Shown piece after piece: positions 36,015 through 47,118 of a stretch of DNA of 64,000 nt (positions are counted from its first letter, which is position 1; each line of letters begins with the position of its first letter). The notes beneath the pieces are model-generated. The model saw only the letters and a program-made list of their open reading frames with translations. It was not told where the DNA came from and ran no database searches. Made by a program: the position numbers and the translations under genes. This stretch comes from Gigaspora rosea (lineage: Eukaryota > Glomeromycota > Glomeromycetes > Diversisporales > Gigasporaceae). The DNA lies in assembly GCA_003550325.1 (NCBI GenBank), contig QKWP01000570.1, positions 1 through 64,000 of the forward strand, written 5' to 3'.

Positions 36015-36614
36015 TAATTATATATAAAACAATAGTAATCTTTAAAACACATCAACTTTTTATAGAGAAGGTTTTTCAAAAAAATATTTGGCAAATTTAT
36101 AGAACTAATATTGCTCTACAAAGTTACTAGTTAGTTTTTTAAAAAACCTCTTGTACAAAAAATTATAGTAATTTAAAAATTGAAACATGTTGAGTATAGG
36201 CTTCTTGCACTATATTAGAAATAAAAAATTTTTAAATTTAGAAATATATATACATTTTAATATAGTATTTAAAAAATTATAACTTATAATAAAAATTTAC
36301 TATTAATAGGTTTATAATATTGTATAGTTTTTTATTCCAAATTAAAATTTTATTAGCAAATTTTTTATAATACAAATTTGTAAAAATTTTTGTATTTGGT
36401 TTATACAATAAATTTGATTTGTTTTTGTTAAAGTGCCTATTTTGGAATAGAGGCAGTTTTTATTTAACAAGGGGCCACTTATGAAACCCCAACATTTGTT
36501 ACATAGACAAGGATACAACTAACCACACCTGCAACTTTTGGTTGCCTATTAAGTAGCTACCTGGAGGTTCTACACTAGCTGCTATACCTGCAATTCATAT
36601 ACTGGTACCTGGTA

Positions 36615-37192
36615 CCATATTTTTGTGTAATAACGCACATGTGCATTATTTCGAAATTGGCACTTTTTAAAAAATTGCCTATTTGACTCAAAATAACACA
36701 CATGTGCATCCCAAAATAACATGCAAGACTGGAATGTGTGACAGGTTATGTAGATTGTCAATCATACATTGAAATGTGCAAAATTCTTTAAAGTTTATTT
36801 ATATTTAGGTTAGGGTTAGGGTTAGGATTAGATGTTAGCAAAATGATAGTAAAATCGTTCAAAGAAAACTTTTTATTAAAGAATGAAAGATGGTTTCTTA
36901 TTTAGTTTACTGATTTTTTAGCAAAACAGATATTTTGTTTGGAGTTTTCTAATTATGCAACATTACACCTGATCTTGAAATCTGATTGGTAATTTGGCAC
37001 TAACCTGTCACACATTCCAAACTTGCAAATAACACACCTCTCCTTTAAGAGTTTCACGATAAATATAAGTATATTGCACATGTCTATTAAAAATTGGTAA
37101 TATTGATCTGAAATATCGTATATGTGTATCCCGAAATAATGCACAGGTGCTCAAAATAATGCACAGATGTGCGTTATTACACAAAAATACAG
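36615..37192. mobile_element. TA-flanked foldback MITE, GTAATAACGCACA ends
   Basis: 578 bp. The left end TATTTTTGTGTAATAACGCA pairs with the right end TGCGTTATTACACAAAAATA, with TA outside both ends. A second inverted pair, GGAATGTGTGACAGGTTA / TAACCTGTCACACATTCC, lies inside. It contains a short GTTAGG run at 36808-36828. Non-coding. Confidence 0.8.
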
Positions 37193-37301
37193 TATTGTCT
37201 ATTTAAACTTTCTAATTCCTATTTTATCTGCCAATCTTTTTCCTTGTATTAACTAGTACATTAGTTCAGTTAGAGGTTTATATCGAATTATACATAAGAG
37301 G

Positions 37302-38278
37302 TAGGGTGCAGAGTGGGCCGGGCTAAACCCGGAAATTAGCGGGCCGGGCCAGGCTCGGGCCTAGTTTCGGGCTCACATTTTTATAAAGCAGGCCGGGCTC
37401 GGGTCGGGCCTAAAAAATATCGGGCTGGTCCCGGGCCTTTGTAATATACCCGATTAGGCCCGGTTAGGCCCGGTAAACCCTAGAGGTAGATTACGTATAT
37501 ACACATATATATACTATAGGTATTTTCAAATATGCTTTTGCTTTTTGTTTTTTTTTCAACAAAAGCCAAACTCGGGTTTTGTTGAAAAAAAAAAGCAAAA
37601 AGCAAAAATATATTTGAAAATACCTTATATTGTAGTTATAATGTAGGGGGTAAGAAATTTAATTCTTGTGCACTAACCGATATGGTGCAAGAATAAAAAC
37701 CTCAATTTTACCTTATTCGTTACAGAAGTAGATATTGATTTAAATTGTGTTACTTGATTATCTTTTTTTTAAGGAATAAGATTTTAATTTTTGTCCTGAA
37801 ATAATTGTGATTTTTAGACTTGCACCATACGTACGTATGTACGTAAACTTCACTAGGTAGGAAAACATACTCTTAGTAAAAAATCAAAAAGCCAGACAAG
37901 TAAGTCTGGTGAACGAATATAGATTAGAAGAACATTTCGAATATATTATTATCCATGCTATCGGTTTCAACACTATACTATCGGCTCTTAAAAAAAGGTT
38001 TTAATACGATTTCCGATGGTATCTTCTGCTGTCAGAGTCAAAAATCTATATGAAATACGGGCCGGACCGGGCTTGGGCCGAATTTAAAATAAAGCCCGGC
38101 CCAGTTTGCTTAGCAGGCTTTTTTGTCGGGCTTGAGCCCGATTTATAACAAGGCCCAGCCCGGTTTGTTTAATGGGCTTTTTGTGGGGCTTGGGCTTGAA
38201 ATCGGGCCTAAAAAAATTTTTCGGGCTCTGTTTCGGGTTTTAGAAAGCCTGACCCGACCCGGCCCATTTCGCACCCTA
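37302..38278. mobile_element. GC-rich hAT-like element with GGGCCGGGC repeats
   Basis: 977 bp, TAGGGTGCAGAGTGGGCCGG to CCGGCCCATTTCGCACCCTA, flanked by a perfect 8-bp TSD ATAAGAGG (37294-37301 and 38279-38286). Both sub-terminal 200-bp zones are packed with GGGCCGGGC/GCCCGGCCC words, very unlike the AT-rich surroundings. A separate hairpin (GGTATTTTCAAATAT / ATATTTGAAAATACC) near 37520-37615 looks like a nested insertion. No transposase frame. Confidence 0.9.
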
Positions 38279-38875
38279 ATAAGAGGGCATCTATAAATAA
38301 TATTATACAAGAGGGGTTGGACGAACGATAAGGGCCATGACATATATTATATAATATCATTTTAACATAGAGCTACCTCTCTCCCCCCACATAAGACCAA
38401 TTAACCAATCAAATTGTATAATTAGTTATATGTAAAAATTTTTTTGACTCTTTCCCCCCAGGATATTACGTAATATCTGTCACTGCCCTAATGTTTTTCT
38501 CAATAAGTAGGGGGTCAAAAAATATAACATCACTTTTTTAGAAAAAATTGGCTAAAAATTGAACCAGTAGTTCAAATTTATTCGATTCGTCTCAGTGAGA
38601 AGAAAATGGTACCAATTTCATTTTATTTTATATATAAAAGTATAGATTTTGAAAAATTTTTTTATATAGTAAAGGAGGGGTCAAGCGCTACTATGAGGGA
38701 GTACATAATGTTATTTATGGATGCCTCTAAGGACAAAATTATTTTGGGTTCTAAACCCCAAAATTAAAATTTGAAGATGAAATTGTTTTTAACTTATTTT
38801 ATTTAAAAACCAAAATTATTTGATACTTTTCTTGAATAAACAAAATTATAAGAAGTATATTTATACAGTCGGACT
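38279..38875. other. Intergenic DNA with TE debris
   Basis: Contains a worn foldback arm pair near 38570-38620 (AACCAGTAGTTCAAATT type), and AGGACAAAATTATTTTGGGTT at 38730, whose neighbourhood recurs near 40720-40770. No gene. Confidence 0.4.
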
Positions 38876-39193
38876 TCCATAAATGCAACCTCTATAAATG
38901 TAATATCTCCCAGATGCACTTTTTTTTTTATTTATAAGATGTTATTAGTACTAAATGCACGTTTATATTCTGTAAATGCATGTTCTCTTGAATAACATTT
39001 TATATTACACAAACCTCCCTAAATGCACTTAGTCAATCAAATTTTAGTATTTAAGATAGTTATACAGTTTTCATAAAAGTTACACAAACTTGATGATCTA
39101 ATTTTTAAAGCTGCAATTTAATTGGCTCTTTCTAAATACAAACCTCTCTAAATGCACTTGTTTCTACGAGTTGCATTTATAGAGGGTTGATTG
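38876..39193. mobile_element. pogo/Tigger-like MITE (TA target)
   Basis: 318 bp. CAGTCGGACTTCCATAAATG at the left pairs with CATTTATAGAGGGTTGATTG at the right; TA flanks both. Internal AAATGCA(C/A) words are repeated. The CAGTC(G/A)GACYTC end is shared with 47801-48143. Confidence 0.78.
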
Positions 39194-39215
39194 TATAAAT
39201 TTTATTTGCTCTTTC

Positions 39216-39387
39216 TTAGGGGCATGCTATTTATTACGTAATTTTTACCATGAATACATGGTCAAAGGTAGTAATCACGTCTATATATTATATTAATCAA
39301 TTAGAATTAGATAAAATGATCACACCATACATGAGTAGAGGTGGCTACTAAGTAAAAAATATTACGTAATAAATGGCACACCCTTAA
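39216..39387. mobile_element. MITE with ATTTATTACGTAAT ends
   Basis: 172 bp. TTAGGGGCATGCTATTTATT and then ACGTAAT pair with ATTACGTAATAAATGGCACA and then CCCTTAA. Non-coding. Right-end sequence is similar to the hairpin at 30239-30372. Confidence 0.65.
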
Positions 39388-39695
39388 AAAAATTTTAATT
39401 TTTTCTAATGAAGATGAAATAGGTCTTTTTAAAAATCAATTTTGGTAGTATCACTATACTGAATGCTAAACCAATTTTTTAGGACTTTAACCAATCTTTT
39501 AGGTAGTTTATCTTCAATAAGAAACTTGGTAAAGCAGTACCTATTTCATATGGGTATTCACCTACACTTCGGTAAGGGGGCTTCCAGAAATCAGCTTATT
39601 TTTTTTACTATAAGCCCATTTCACCCCTACCCTACCCACCCCACCTGATAACCCAATCAGCCAATTAGATTTTACAATTATTAAAAAGTTAGATA

Positions 39696-40036
39696 TAATA
39701 TTTAATAGTAAATAACTTTTGATTTACTGGGCCAATTTCAATGATTTAACTACCAAAATGATCAGCTTGATGAGAGGATTCTAGAAAGCCTAAAATCATA
39801 AAAATCCAATCACAGGATCCAGAGATCTGAATAAATTTGTGTTACTATAAATAGTTTATAATTTTTTAATAAATTATAAAATTTTTATAGTAACATTTAT
39901 CTATTCTGATCTTAGATTCCAGTAATTGAATTTAATGATTTTGCTTGCTAGAATCCTCTCATTAAAAGGATCATTTTGGTAGTTAAATCATTAAATTTGA
40001 TCCAATAAATTAAAAGTTATTAATTATTAAATATTG
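39696..40036. repeat. Foldback element, TGATTTAACTACCAAAATGA family
   Basis: Both arms contain AATGATTTAACTACCAAAAT with GATGAGAGGATTCTAG (left) or its near match on the other strand, and GTTACTATAAA in the centre. A single arm of the same family lies at 52695-52870, and a diverged pair at 46300-46640. Upstream sequence GGGGGCTTCCAGAAATCAGC (39577) is shared with 52561. Confidence 0.65.
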
Positions 40037-40050
40037 TTAATAAATCTATA

Positions 40051-40130
40051 CTGTATTTGTTTGAAAATAAGCTACTCTTTTTGGCCAAAAAGTTACACAA
40101 AAAATCGTGGGGTAGCTTATTTTCAAATTG
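40051..40130. repeat. Partial AATAAGCTAC element end
   Basis: A TA followed by CTGTATTTGTTTGAAAATAA then GCTACTC matches the ends of the larger elements at 44032 and 45050; a short inverted partner GGTAGCTTATTTTCAAA follows within 80 bp. It is probably a deletion derivative. Confidence 0.5.
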
Positions 40131-40149
40131 TTAAATTTTTTAAAAAATT

Positions 40150-41500
40150 GAAAAACGTACTAATAAAAAGTTGTCCAAATGCTATGAATTAAATGATTAG
40201 GAGTAGTTTGATAATTATTGATGTTGTCAGAAGTAGATGAGTTAGATCCTTTTGTGGAAAAAATATATTTACTATTTTTAATAGTTTTCTTTATTTGACT
40301 AAGAATTTGTTGAGTATTATGTAGGCTTTGTTTTATTTGCTAATGATTTTGTTCAATTTGTTTATTTAAAGTGGTTTCAGATAGATTAGAAAGATGAGAA
40401 GATGCAGAGTTCTCTTCAGAATAACTGTCAAAATTAATAAACTGACAGAATTATTTGAATTATTCATATTATTTGTTCTAAAATTTCTGTGGATGTAGGG
40501 GAACTAAGGAATTCACAGGTTTGCCACTTTTTAATTACTTCTGGTACAATTAATTCAAATTCTTTTGGTGATTAGTTATTTTTATAACAGATAGTAGTTA
40601 TTAATTGATAAATATGAGATGTTAGATCTTCAGTTATATTTAGTCAAAGTGCATCCTTAAAGTAATCAACAGTATATGCAGAAATGTTTTTAGCCTTATA
40701 TGTAGAGTGTTTTTAATATGAGGACGAAATTATTTCAAGTTTAAAAACCTAAAATTAAAATTTGAAGACGAAATAGTTTTTGACCTATTTTACTTAAAAA
40801 ACGAAATTACTTAATACTTTTTTTGAATTGATAAAATTATAAGGAACATATCTATATATTTTCTCTAATGAAAACGAAATAGACCTTTTTCAAAAATCAA
40901 TTTCGGTGGCATCACTAGTAGGGTAAAACAATTCCAAAATCTATAAAATTCTTTAGTAATACAATATTCATTAATAATATAACAAGCAGGACAACTAGAA
41001 TTAGGTCTTTCATAATATTTTCTTCTACTTATTGCTTAATTATTTTCGTGTAAAAAATTATAATCAGCTATTTGTTGTTTGTATTGACCAATATTCATAA
41101 AGGTTTTTAATCAAAGAAGATGGAGAAACTATAAAGTTGTCAATATTTAAATAAATCATTGATACCGTCAGTTAATTTAATGTTATTGTTTAATTTTTTT
41201 CCGTAGAGTTTTAAATTAGTACACTGGTAAGGAGTATATATATATCAAGGTAGAGATTTATTTTGTGGTATAATAGCAGTTAAATATGGAACACCTTGAG
41301 AATTTTTAGGAATTGGAAATTCCAAAATAGTCAATAGATTGACAATAATATGCCTGTTGTTCCAAAGATCTTCAAATGTAGGATTTGATTTACCGTTTTT
41401 CTAAGAGAAATTGGAGAATTTAGAATATTCGAATAAAATATTAGTTTGTTTAGATTTTAGAAGAGATCCAAATTGAAGTTGATTGATAGCGTATTTAAAT
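40150..41500 (-). pseudogene. Decayed mobile-element coding region (tentative)
   Basis: On the minus strand, protein-like pieces appear in shifting frames: TLNKQIEQN then QIKQSLHNTQQILSQIKKTI near 40250-40350, YYERPNSSCPACYIINEYCI near 40960-41020, and NPTFEDLWNNRHIIVNLLTI near 41330-41400. Many stops and frameshifts separate them. The coiled-coil-like first piece and CxxC second piece would fit a retroelement gag/pol relic, but no RT or integrase motif is seen. Confidence 0.25.
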
Positions 41501-42259
41501 ATTAATTAAATTGTTATATTTCTCATTAGTAGAAATATAATTTAGAAATACTAAGAAAAATTGAAATATTTTTGCGAGAAGAGTTGCATAAAGTTAAAAA
41601 ATTATTAAACAAAAAGAAAATAAAGCTAGCTAAAAGAAATAGTTGCAACAAAAAAAATTTTGGGGTATTCACTTCAAAAAAAAGCTATAAATCCTAATAA
41701 GAAAACAATATATAAATTGAAAATCACATTAATACAAGAAGTTTTAGGCCCTGTCATTATTGCAAACTGTAATATAGTAATCCTTGGCCAGAGAATAACT
41801 ATATTATTTAACTTAGAATACAAAGGATAATAAATAAATTTAAAAATAAAATAAGATATAAAACTACTCAATAAAGATTTAATACATAGAAAAATTTAAA
41901 TGAAAATTCAAAACACAATACAAGAGAATACTTAGGATAAATAGGAAAATAACAAACAAACTTTCAAAAGAATCACTTAAAACTTGGAAAAATTTAGGAA
42001 AAATTTAATAAAACTTAATTCAATAATCACACTAAAACGCAAGAATAATTTTATAGAAAAGAGCCTTTACTGTATACAAATTGTAGAGAGTAAAGGGTCA
42101 AATATTTTATTAGTTTATTTAATAGAACAGATAAGAAGATTGAATACAGGACTTGTTATTCTGCCTTGGTAAAAAAGACAGAGTTTATATATCTTTTTAA
42201 TATATAATAAAAGGAACCATTTATAAATCTAATAATAGTAAAGGAATCACAAAAGAAAT
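41501..42259. other. AT-rich DNA, no gene found
   Basis: Short open frames at 41674-41871 (-) and 41984-42172 (+) show no domain, splice signals or repeats in common with anything else here. Confidence 0.4.
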
Positions 42260-42336
42260 TTTCAAAGGAACTCTATTAAAGGAACTATCAAAGGAATCAT
42301 CAAAGGAACCATCAAAGGAACTATCAAAGAAACTAT
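42260..42336. repeat. 11-12-bp minisatellite ATCAAAGGAAC(C/T)
   Basis: Units of TATCAAAGGAAC / CATCAAAGGAAC repeat about six times with small changes, ending against the hAT-like MITE at 42337. Confidence 0.75.
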
Positions 42337-42493
42337 TGGGGTTCCTCAAATTCAAATCAAATCAAATATTGGATCAATTTGAATTTGATCAAATCAAATT
42401 GACCCTGATTTGAATTTGATTTGATTCAAATATTTGAATTTGAATTTGATTTGAATTTGAATTTTTAATAGTAATTTTCAAATCAAATCAAAT
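42337..42493. mobile_element. hAT-like MITE, TTTGAATTTGAT family, cut by gap
   Basis: Starts TGGGGTTCCTCAAATTC, like the left end at 2112, and follows it closely to 42493, where undetermined bases begin. The right end must lie in the gap if the element is intact. Confidence 0.8.
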
Positions 42494-43410
42494 NNNNNNN
42501 NNNNNNNNNNNNNNNNNNNNNNNNNNNNNNNNNNNNNNNNNNNNNNNNNNNNNNNNNNNNNNNNNNNNNNNNNNNNNNNNNNNNNNNNNNNNNNNNNNNN
42601 NNNNNNNNNNNNNNNNNNNNNNNNNNNNNNNNNNNNNNNNNNNNNNNNNNNNNNNNNNNNNNNNNNNNNNNNNNNNNNNNNNNNNNNNNNNNNNNNNNNN
42701 NNNNNNNNNNNNNNNNNNNNNNNNNNNNNNNNNNNNNNNNNNNNNNNNNNNNNNNNNNNNNNNNNNNNNNNNNNNNNNNNNNNNNNNNNNNNNNNNNNNN
42801 NNNNNNNNNNNNNNNNNNNNNNNNNNNNNNNNNNNNNNNNNNNNNNNNNNNNNNNNNNNNNNNNNNNNNNNNNNNNNNNNNNNNNNNNNNNNNNNNNNNN
42901 NNNNNNNNNNNNNNNNNNNNNNNNNNNNNNNNNNNNNNNNNNNNNNNNNNNNNNNNNNNNNNNNNNNNNNNNNNNNNNNNNNNNNNNNNNNNNNNNNNNN
43001 NNNNNNNNNNNNNNNNNNNNNNNNNNNNNNNNNNNNNNNNNNNNNNNNNNNNNNNNNNNNNNNNNNNNNNNNNNNNNNNNNNNNNNNNNNNNNNNNNNNN
43101 NNNNNNNNNNNNNNNNNNNNNNNNNNNNNNNNNNNNNNNNNNNNNNNNNNNNNNNNNNNNNNNNNNNNNNNNNNNNNNNNNNNNNNNNNNNNNNNNNNNN
43201 NNNNNNNNNNNNNNNNNNNNNNNNNNNNNNNNNNNNNNNNNNNNNNNNNNNNNNNNNNNNNNNNNNNNNNNNNNNNNNNNNNNNNNNNNNNNNNNNNNNN
43301 NNNNNNNNNNNNNNNNNNNNNNNNNNNNNNNNNNNNNNNNNNNNNNNNNNNNNNNNNNNNNNNNNNNNNNNNNNNNNNNNNNNNNNNNNNNNNNNNNNNN
43401 NNNNNNNNNN
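42494..43410. other. Assembly gap (917 N)
   Basis: A run of N, followed at 43411-43448 by a 38-bp A-tract. The open frame reported across it is meaningless. Repeats on both sides make a collapsed repeat array a likely cause. Confidence 0.98.
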
Positions 43411-43448
<38 letters not shown>

Positions 43449-43449
<1 letters not shown>

Positions 43450-43910
43450 GACAATATCAACAATATAGTCAACTCAACAAGACCTGACCACCAGCGCCAA
43501 CAGTGACCTAATCATGATCTAATCACCTGTACCAATGATGACAACCGCATTAAATACAACTTAATTGCTCACCTAATTAGCGCAAACGACAACCTACTCG
43601 ATAGCTCCAATGACAACTAATCAACAACATCAGTTTAATCAACGGCAGAACAAAAACGAAATACAGTAGCACCAGCTATGATCTATTCGCTTACCAACAA
43701 CGACCTAATCACTAGTACTAACGCGACTTCTACTCAACAGTACTAACGATGACTAAACAACAAACGAACAGGACTTAATAAAAGAACAAAATACAGCAGC
43801 ACAACTATGACTTAATTACTTACTAACAAAAACTTGAACGCCAGCATCAATCCATAACAACGTAGCAGTAATTATCGGCATCTACGAACGACGCGACTAC
43901 TATAGTTAAA
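43449..43910. repeat. A/C-rich degenerate tandem repeat
   Basis: The plus strand is A/C-biased with recurrent CCAACAACGACCTAATCA and ATACAG(T/C)AGCAC words at a spacing of about 125 bp. Not coding on either strand. Confidence 0.5.
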
Positions 43911-44031
43911 AATAAAAAAAAATTTTATTAAAAATAAATATGATCTACGTGTGTGCATTCTGATTGGTTGGCGATATATAATCATATCACAGAGATGCGA
44001 GATTAACATTTATCCTAAATTTAAATTAATA

Positions 44032-44765
44032 TTATATTTTTTTAAAATAAGCTACCTTCGAAAATAAGCTATCTCTTCTTTTGGTCAAAAAATTCTAAAA
44101 CATCTTTAACTTAAAAATAAGCTACTCTACAATTGACAATAGGTACTATATAGTAAAGTCCAATTTTATTATATAATTCGATTAAAGTTGCTTAAGTAAA
44201 CTCATTTGAAAGATCAAATATACATATTCTAAAATTTTTATCAAAATTGGAGAACATTTTATTATTTGACTTTTGAATTTTATATTAAGCAAAAAAATTA
44301 AAATTTTTTAAAAAAATATATTCAACGAATGTAAAAATTAAAAGTTAAATAATAAAACTTCTCCAATATTGCCAAAAATTTTAGAATTATTGCATTTTGG
44401 TCTTTCAAATAAGTTTATATAAGTAACTTGAATCAATTTACATAGTAAAATTTGAACTTTACTATATAGCAATTTTATGTGATTGGCCAAAAATCAATTT
44501 TACCTGAAAATAAGCTACTTCAGGACCCCAAAATATACATAGATAGGTCAGATTAATTATAGGGTTACTAAAAATAGAAAGATTTGCAGAAAAACTTCAA
44601 AAATAAGCAAAAATATTACTATAAATAGAAAAGATTTGCATAAAAAACCTCAAAAATAAGCAAACTCATATCTGACCTATCTATGTATATTTCGGGGTCC
44701 TGCTACTTCTGATTTTTTGTATAAATTTTTGCCCAAAAAAATAGCTTATTTTTAGAAAAATATAG
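44032..44765. mobile_element. TA-flanked AATAAGCTAC foldback element, copy 1
   Basis: TTATATTTTTTTAAAATAAG pairs with AATAGCTTATTTTTAGAAAA plus ATATAG, TA outside. The inner arms (AGTAAAGTCCAATTTTA / TAAAATTTGAACTTTACT) are inverted around an AAAATTTTTTAAAAAAATA centre. The right arm carries the 180-bp insertion at 44522-44701. Confidence 0.75.
44522..44701. mobile_element. 180-bp MITE with 8-bp TSD inside the foldback
   Basis: AGGACCCCAAAATATACATA at the left pairs with TATGTATATTTCGGGGTCCT at the right, and GATAGGTCAGAT / ATCTGACCTATC continues the arms. It is flanked by a perfect 8-bp TSD GCTACTTC (44514-44521 and 44702-44709). A worn end of the same kind (ATATTCGGGGTCCT) is visible at 53268-53281. 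Confidence 0.88.
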
Positions 44766-45523
44766 TATAATTTACTAAAAACAAAAAGTATTTAAAATTT
44801 TTTTAATAGTTTAATAGCTTTTTGTTTAAACTATTAAACTATCAAAATTTTTTTTAAATATCTTTTGATTTTAAAAAACTATACAGTATTAATTTAAAAT
44901 TTTTATAATTAAAAGGTGATAGCTTTTTGTGAAATGCACTATACAAAGTGTATTTAATTTAATATTTTAATTGGCTTTTATATTTGTTTTTTATAACTAA
45001 GTATGAATATATCTAGTGTCCAAATAAAAATTGTCAAATTTAAATACTACTGTATTTTCTAAAATAAACTATCTTCAAAAATAAGCTACTCCCTCTTTTG
45101 GTCAAAAAATCCAAAATATCTTTAACCTAAAAATAAGCTATCCTACGATTGACAAAGTCGCTACATAGTAAAGTTCAAATTTTACCATATAGATCAATTA
45201 AAGTCACTTAAGTAAATTTATTTGGAAGATTAAAATACACTTACTCTAAAATTTTTATTAAGATTGAAAAACTTTTTATTATTTGATTTTTGAATTTTAT
45301 GTTTGACAAAAAAATTAAAATTTTTTAAAAAAAATATATTCAACGAAAATAAAAATTAAAAGTTAAATAATAAAAAGTTCTCCAATCTTGACAAAAATTT
45401 TAGAATAAGTGTATTTTGATAAACTTACTTAAGTGACTTTAAGATTTGTTTAGTAAAATTTGGACTTTACTATATAGCAACTTTTTGCAATTGACCAAAA
45501 ATCGATTTTACCCAAAAATAAGC

Positions 45524-45840
45524 GGGTGGCAATCAATTAATCGACAATCGCTTCACCGACATAGCATTTCACTGACAATTATTCACCGATACATTCATTT
45601 TACTGACAGTTTATTTCACCGAAGCCCATTTTACCGACAAAGTAATTCTGGTCATGTCATTAGGGTCAGGGTAGAATTAGGTAGAATTAGGGCTAAAGTT
45701 AGAGTGCTTTTTGAAAAAAAACTTGTCGGTGAAATGAACTTCGGTGAAACAAACTGTCAGTAAAATGAACTTGTCGGGTGAGTATTTGTCGGTAAAATGT
45801 TATGTCGGTAAAGTGGTTGTTGGCGAAATAATATGGACCC
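45524..45840. mobile_element. MULE-like MITE with 9-bp TSD
   Basis: 317 bp starting GGGTGGCAATC and ending ATGGACCC, flanked by a perfect 9-bp duplication AAAATAAGC (45515-45523 and 45841-45849). Each arm is a run of 14-17-bp words of the type TTYACYGACA (left) or TGTCGGTRAA (right), so the element is a foldback made of short repeats. A 9-bp TSD and GGG ends fit Mutator-like elements. Non-coding. Confidence 0.85.
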
Positions 45841-45886
45841 AAAATAAGCTACTCTCAATTTTTTGTGTAACTTTTTGCTCAAAAAA

Positions 45887-46165
45887 GGGGTCATCTAAAG
45901 CGGGAGCAAATTCACGTAATCACAGCCAATCAAATTACAGAATTTTGATGATCACCGGCAAAGCAAAGAACGAAAAACCTAAAAAATACAAAAAACAGCA
46001 GTCTAAACCTACCTCAGGTAGGTTAAGTAAAAATATCAGGAAGGCAATTTTGCTTATATATAACTATCTAAAACCCAGCCTAACCCTAATATAAGATGAC
46101 CCTAACCCTAAAGTTAATCAAGAAAATTATTAAGAAATATGAGTTGCCCCGCTTTAGACATCCCC
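45887..46165. mobile_element. TIR element with CTAAAGCGGG ends
   Basis: GGGGTCATCTAAAGCGGGAG pairs with CCCCGCTTTAGACATCCCC, 279 bp apart. Both flanks are AAAAAA, so the TSD length cannot be fixed. Contains two CCTAACCCTAA-type words near 46080-46110. Non-coding. Confidence 0.7.
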
Positions 46166-46639
46166 AAAAAAGGTAGTTTATTTCAAAAAAATATAGTAAT
46201 ATATTATATTATAAAGTTCCAAAATTAGCAATCTTTTAGGCTACCCATTTTATATATACTCTAGTTTTTAAAATTTATTAGTAGAGCTTATTTTTTTAAA
46301 AACTTTAAAACCAAATAACTTTTAATCTACTGGTCCTTTTTAAATGATTTTACTACCAAAATGTTCGTTTCTTTAAAACAATTCCAACAAGCCCAAAAAT
46401 ATAAAAATCCAATCACAGAATCATGTAAAAATTGCTATCAAATAAGGTAACATATCTGTATAGTTAAAAAATTGGTTAGATATAGATCTAACCAATTTTA
46501 CTACTTTACAGATGTGACATTTTATTATTCTATTTGATAGCACATTTTCTTATAATTTTTTATTTGAATTTTTATAGTTTGAGCTCATTAAAATTGTCTT
46601 AAAGAACTCTTTTTGATAATCTTTTATACCAACTTTTTA

Positions 46640-47118
46640 TAAATACTGACCAATAACAACTATACAATTATTATACTTATACACAACAAAACTTTATCTA
46701 ACTAGAACCAGAGTTTTAGATTAAATGTTGAGATAACTAAAATAGAGCTAAAAAATAGGTTTCCTTTTGGGTTTGACTTCCTAGTAAAAGACTCTGGAAC
46801 TATAGAAGATATAATAAAACCAAAAACTCTAAAGTTTTTGTTAAAAGAGTAGAAATATTAGTAGAAGCATACTTTTGGTTGAATATAATATTTTGAATAG
46901 CATATACTTTTTTAGTCTTTTGCAAGTTGGTACTTTCAGCACTTCCCTTTGGTCTTTTCGAATTTTACCAAAAAGTAGAAAATTCAGCTTACCAGTAGTT
47001 TACCCCTTTAGAAGATCAGCAATATTTATTCCTTCTAAATCGGAATTGCATCTATTTAATTGAAGTTGATGTCATGAGTGCTTATTTGCTGCAATATAAA
47101 CAATGAATGACATGTCAG
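46640..47118 (+). repeat. Family A dispersed repeat, copy 2, left part
   Basis: Matches 54890-55335 through AAAATAGAGCTAAAAAA, CATACTTTTGGTTG, CAAAAAGTAGAAAATTCAGC and AATATAAACAATGAATGACA. A hAT-like MITE interrupts it at 47119; it resumes at 47698. Confidence 0.72.

Larger units (their letters stand above)
45050..46196. mobile_element. TA-flanked AATAAGCTAC foldback element, copy 2
   Basis: CTGTATTTTCTAAAATAAAC pairs with GTTTATTTCAAAAAAATATA and G, TA outside both (45048-45049, 46197-46198). Its sequence parallels copy 1 for about 480 bp. Two later insertions, 45524-45840 and 45887-46165, split its right arm. Confidence 0.75.

Noticed and set aside
36808-36830. Interstitial telomere-like GTTAGG repeat
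   Set aside because: Only three units, and it lies inside a TA-flanked MITE; no sign of a chromosome end or fusion.
42483-43472. 329-residue minus-strand open frame
   Set aside because: It runs through 917 undetermined bases and an A-tract; only a few residues are real.
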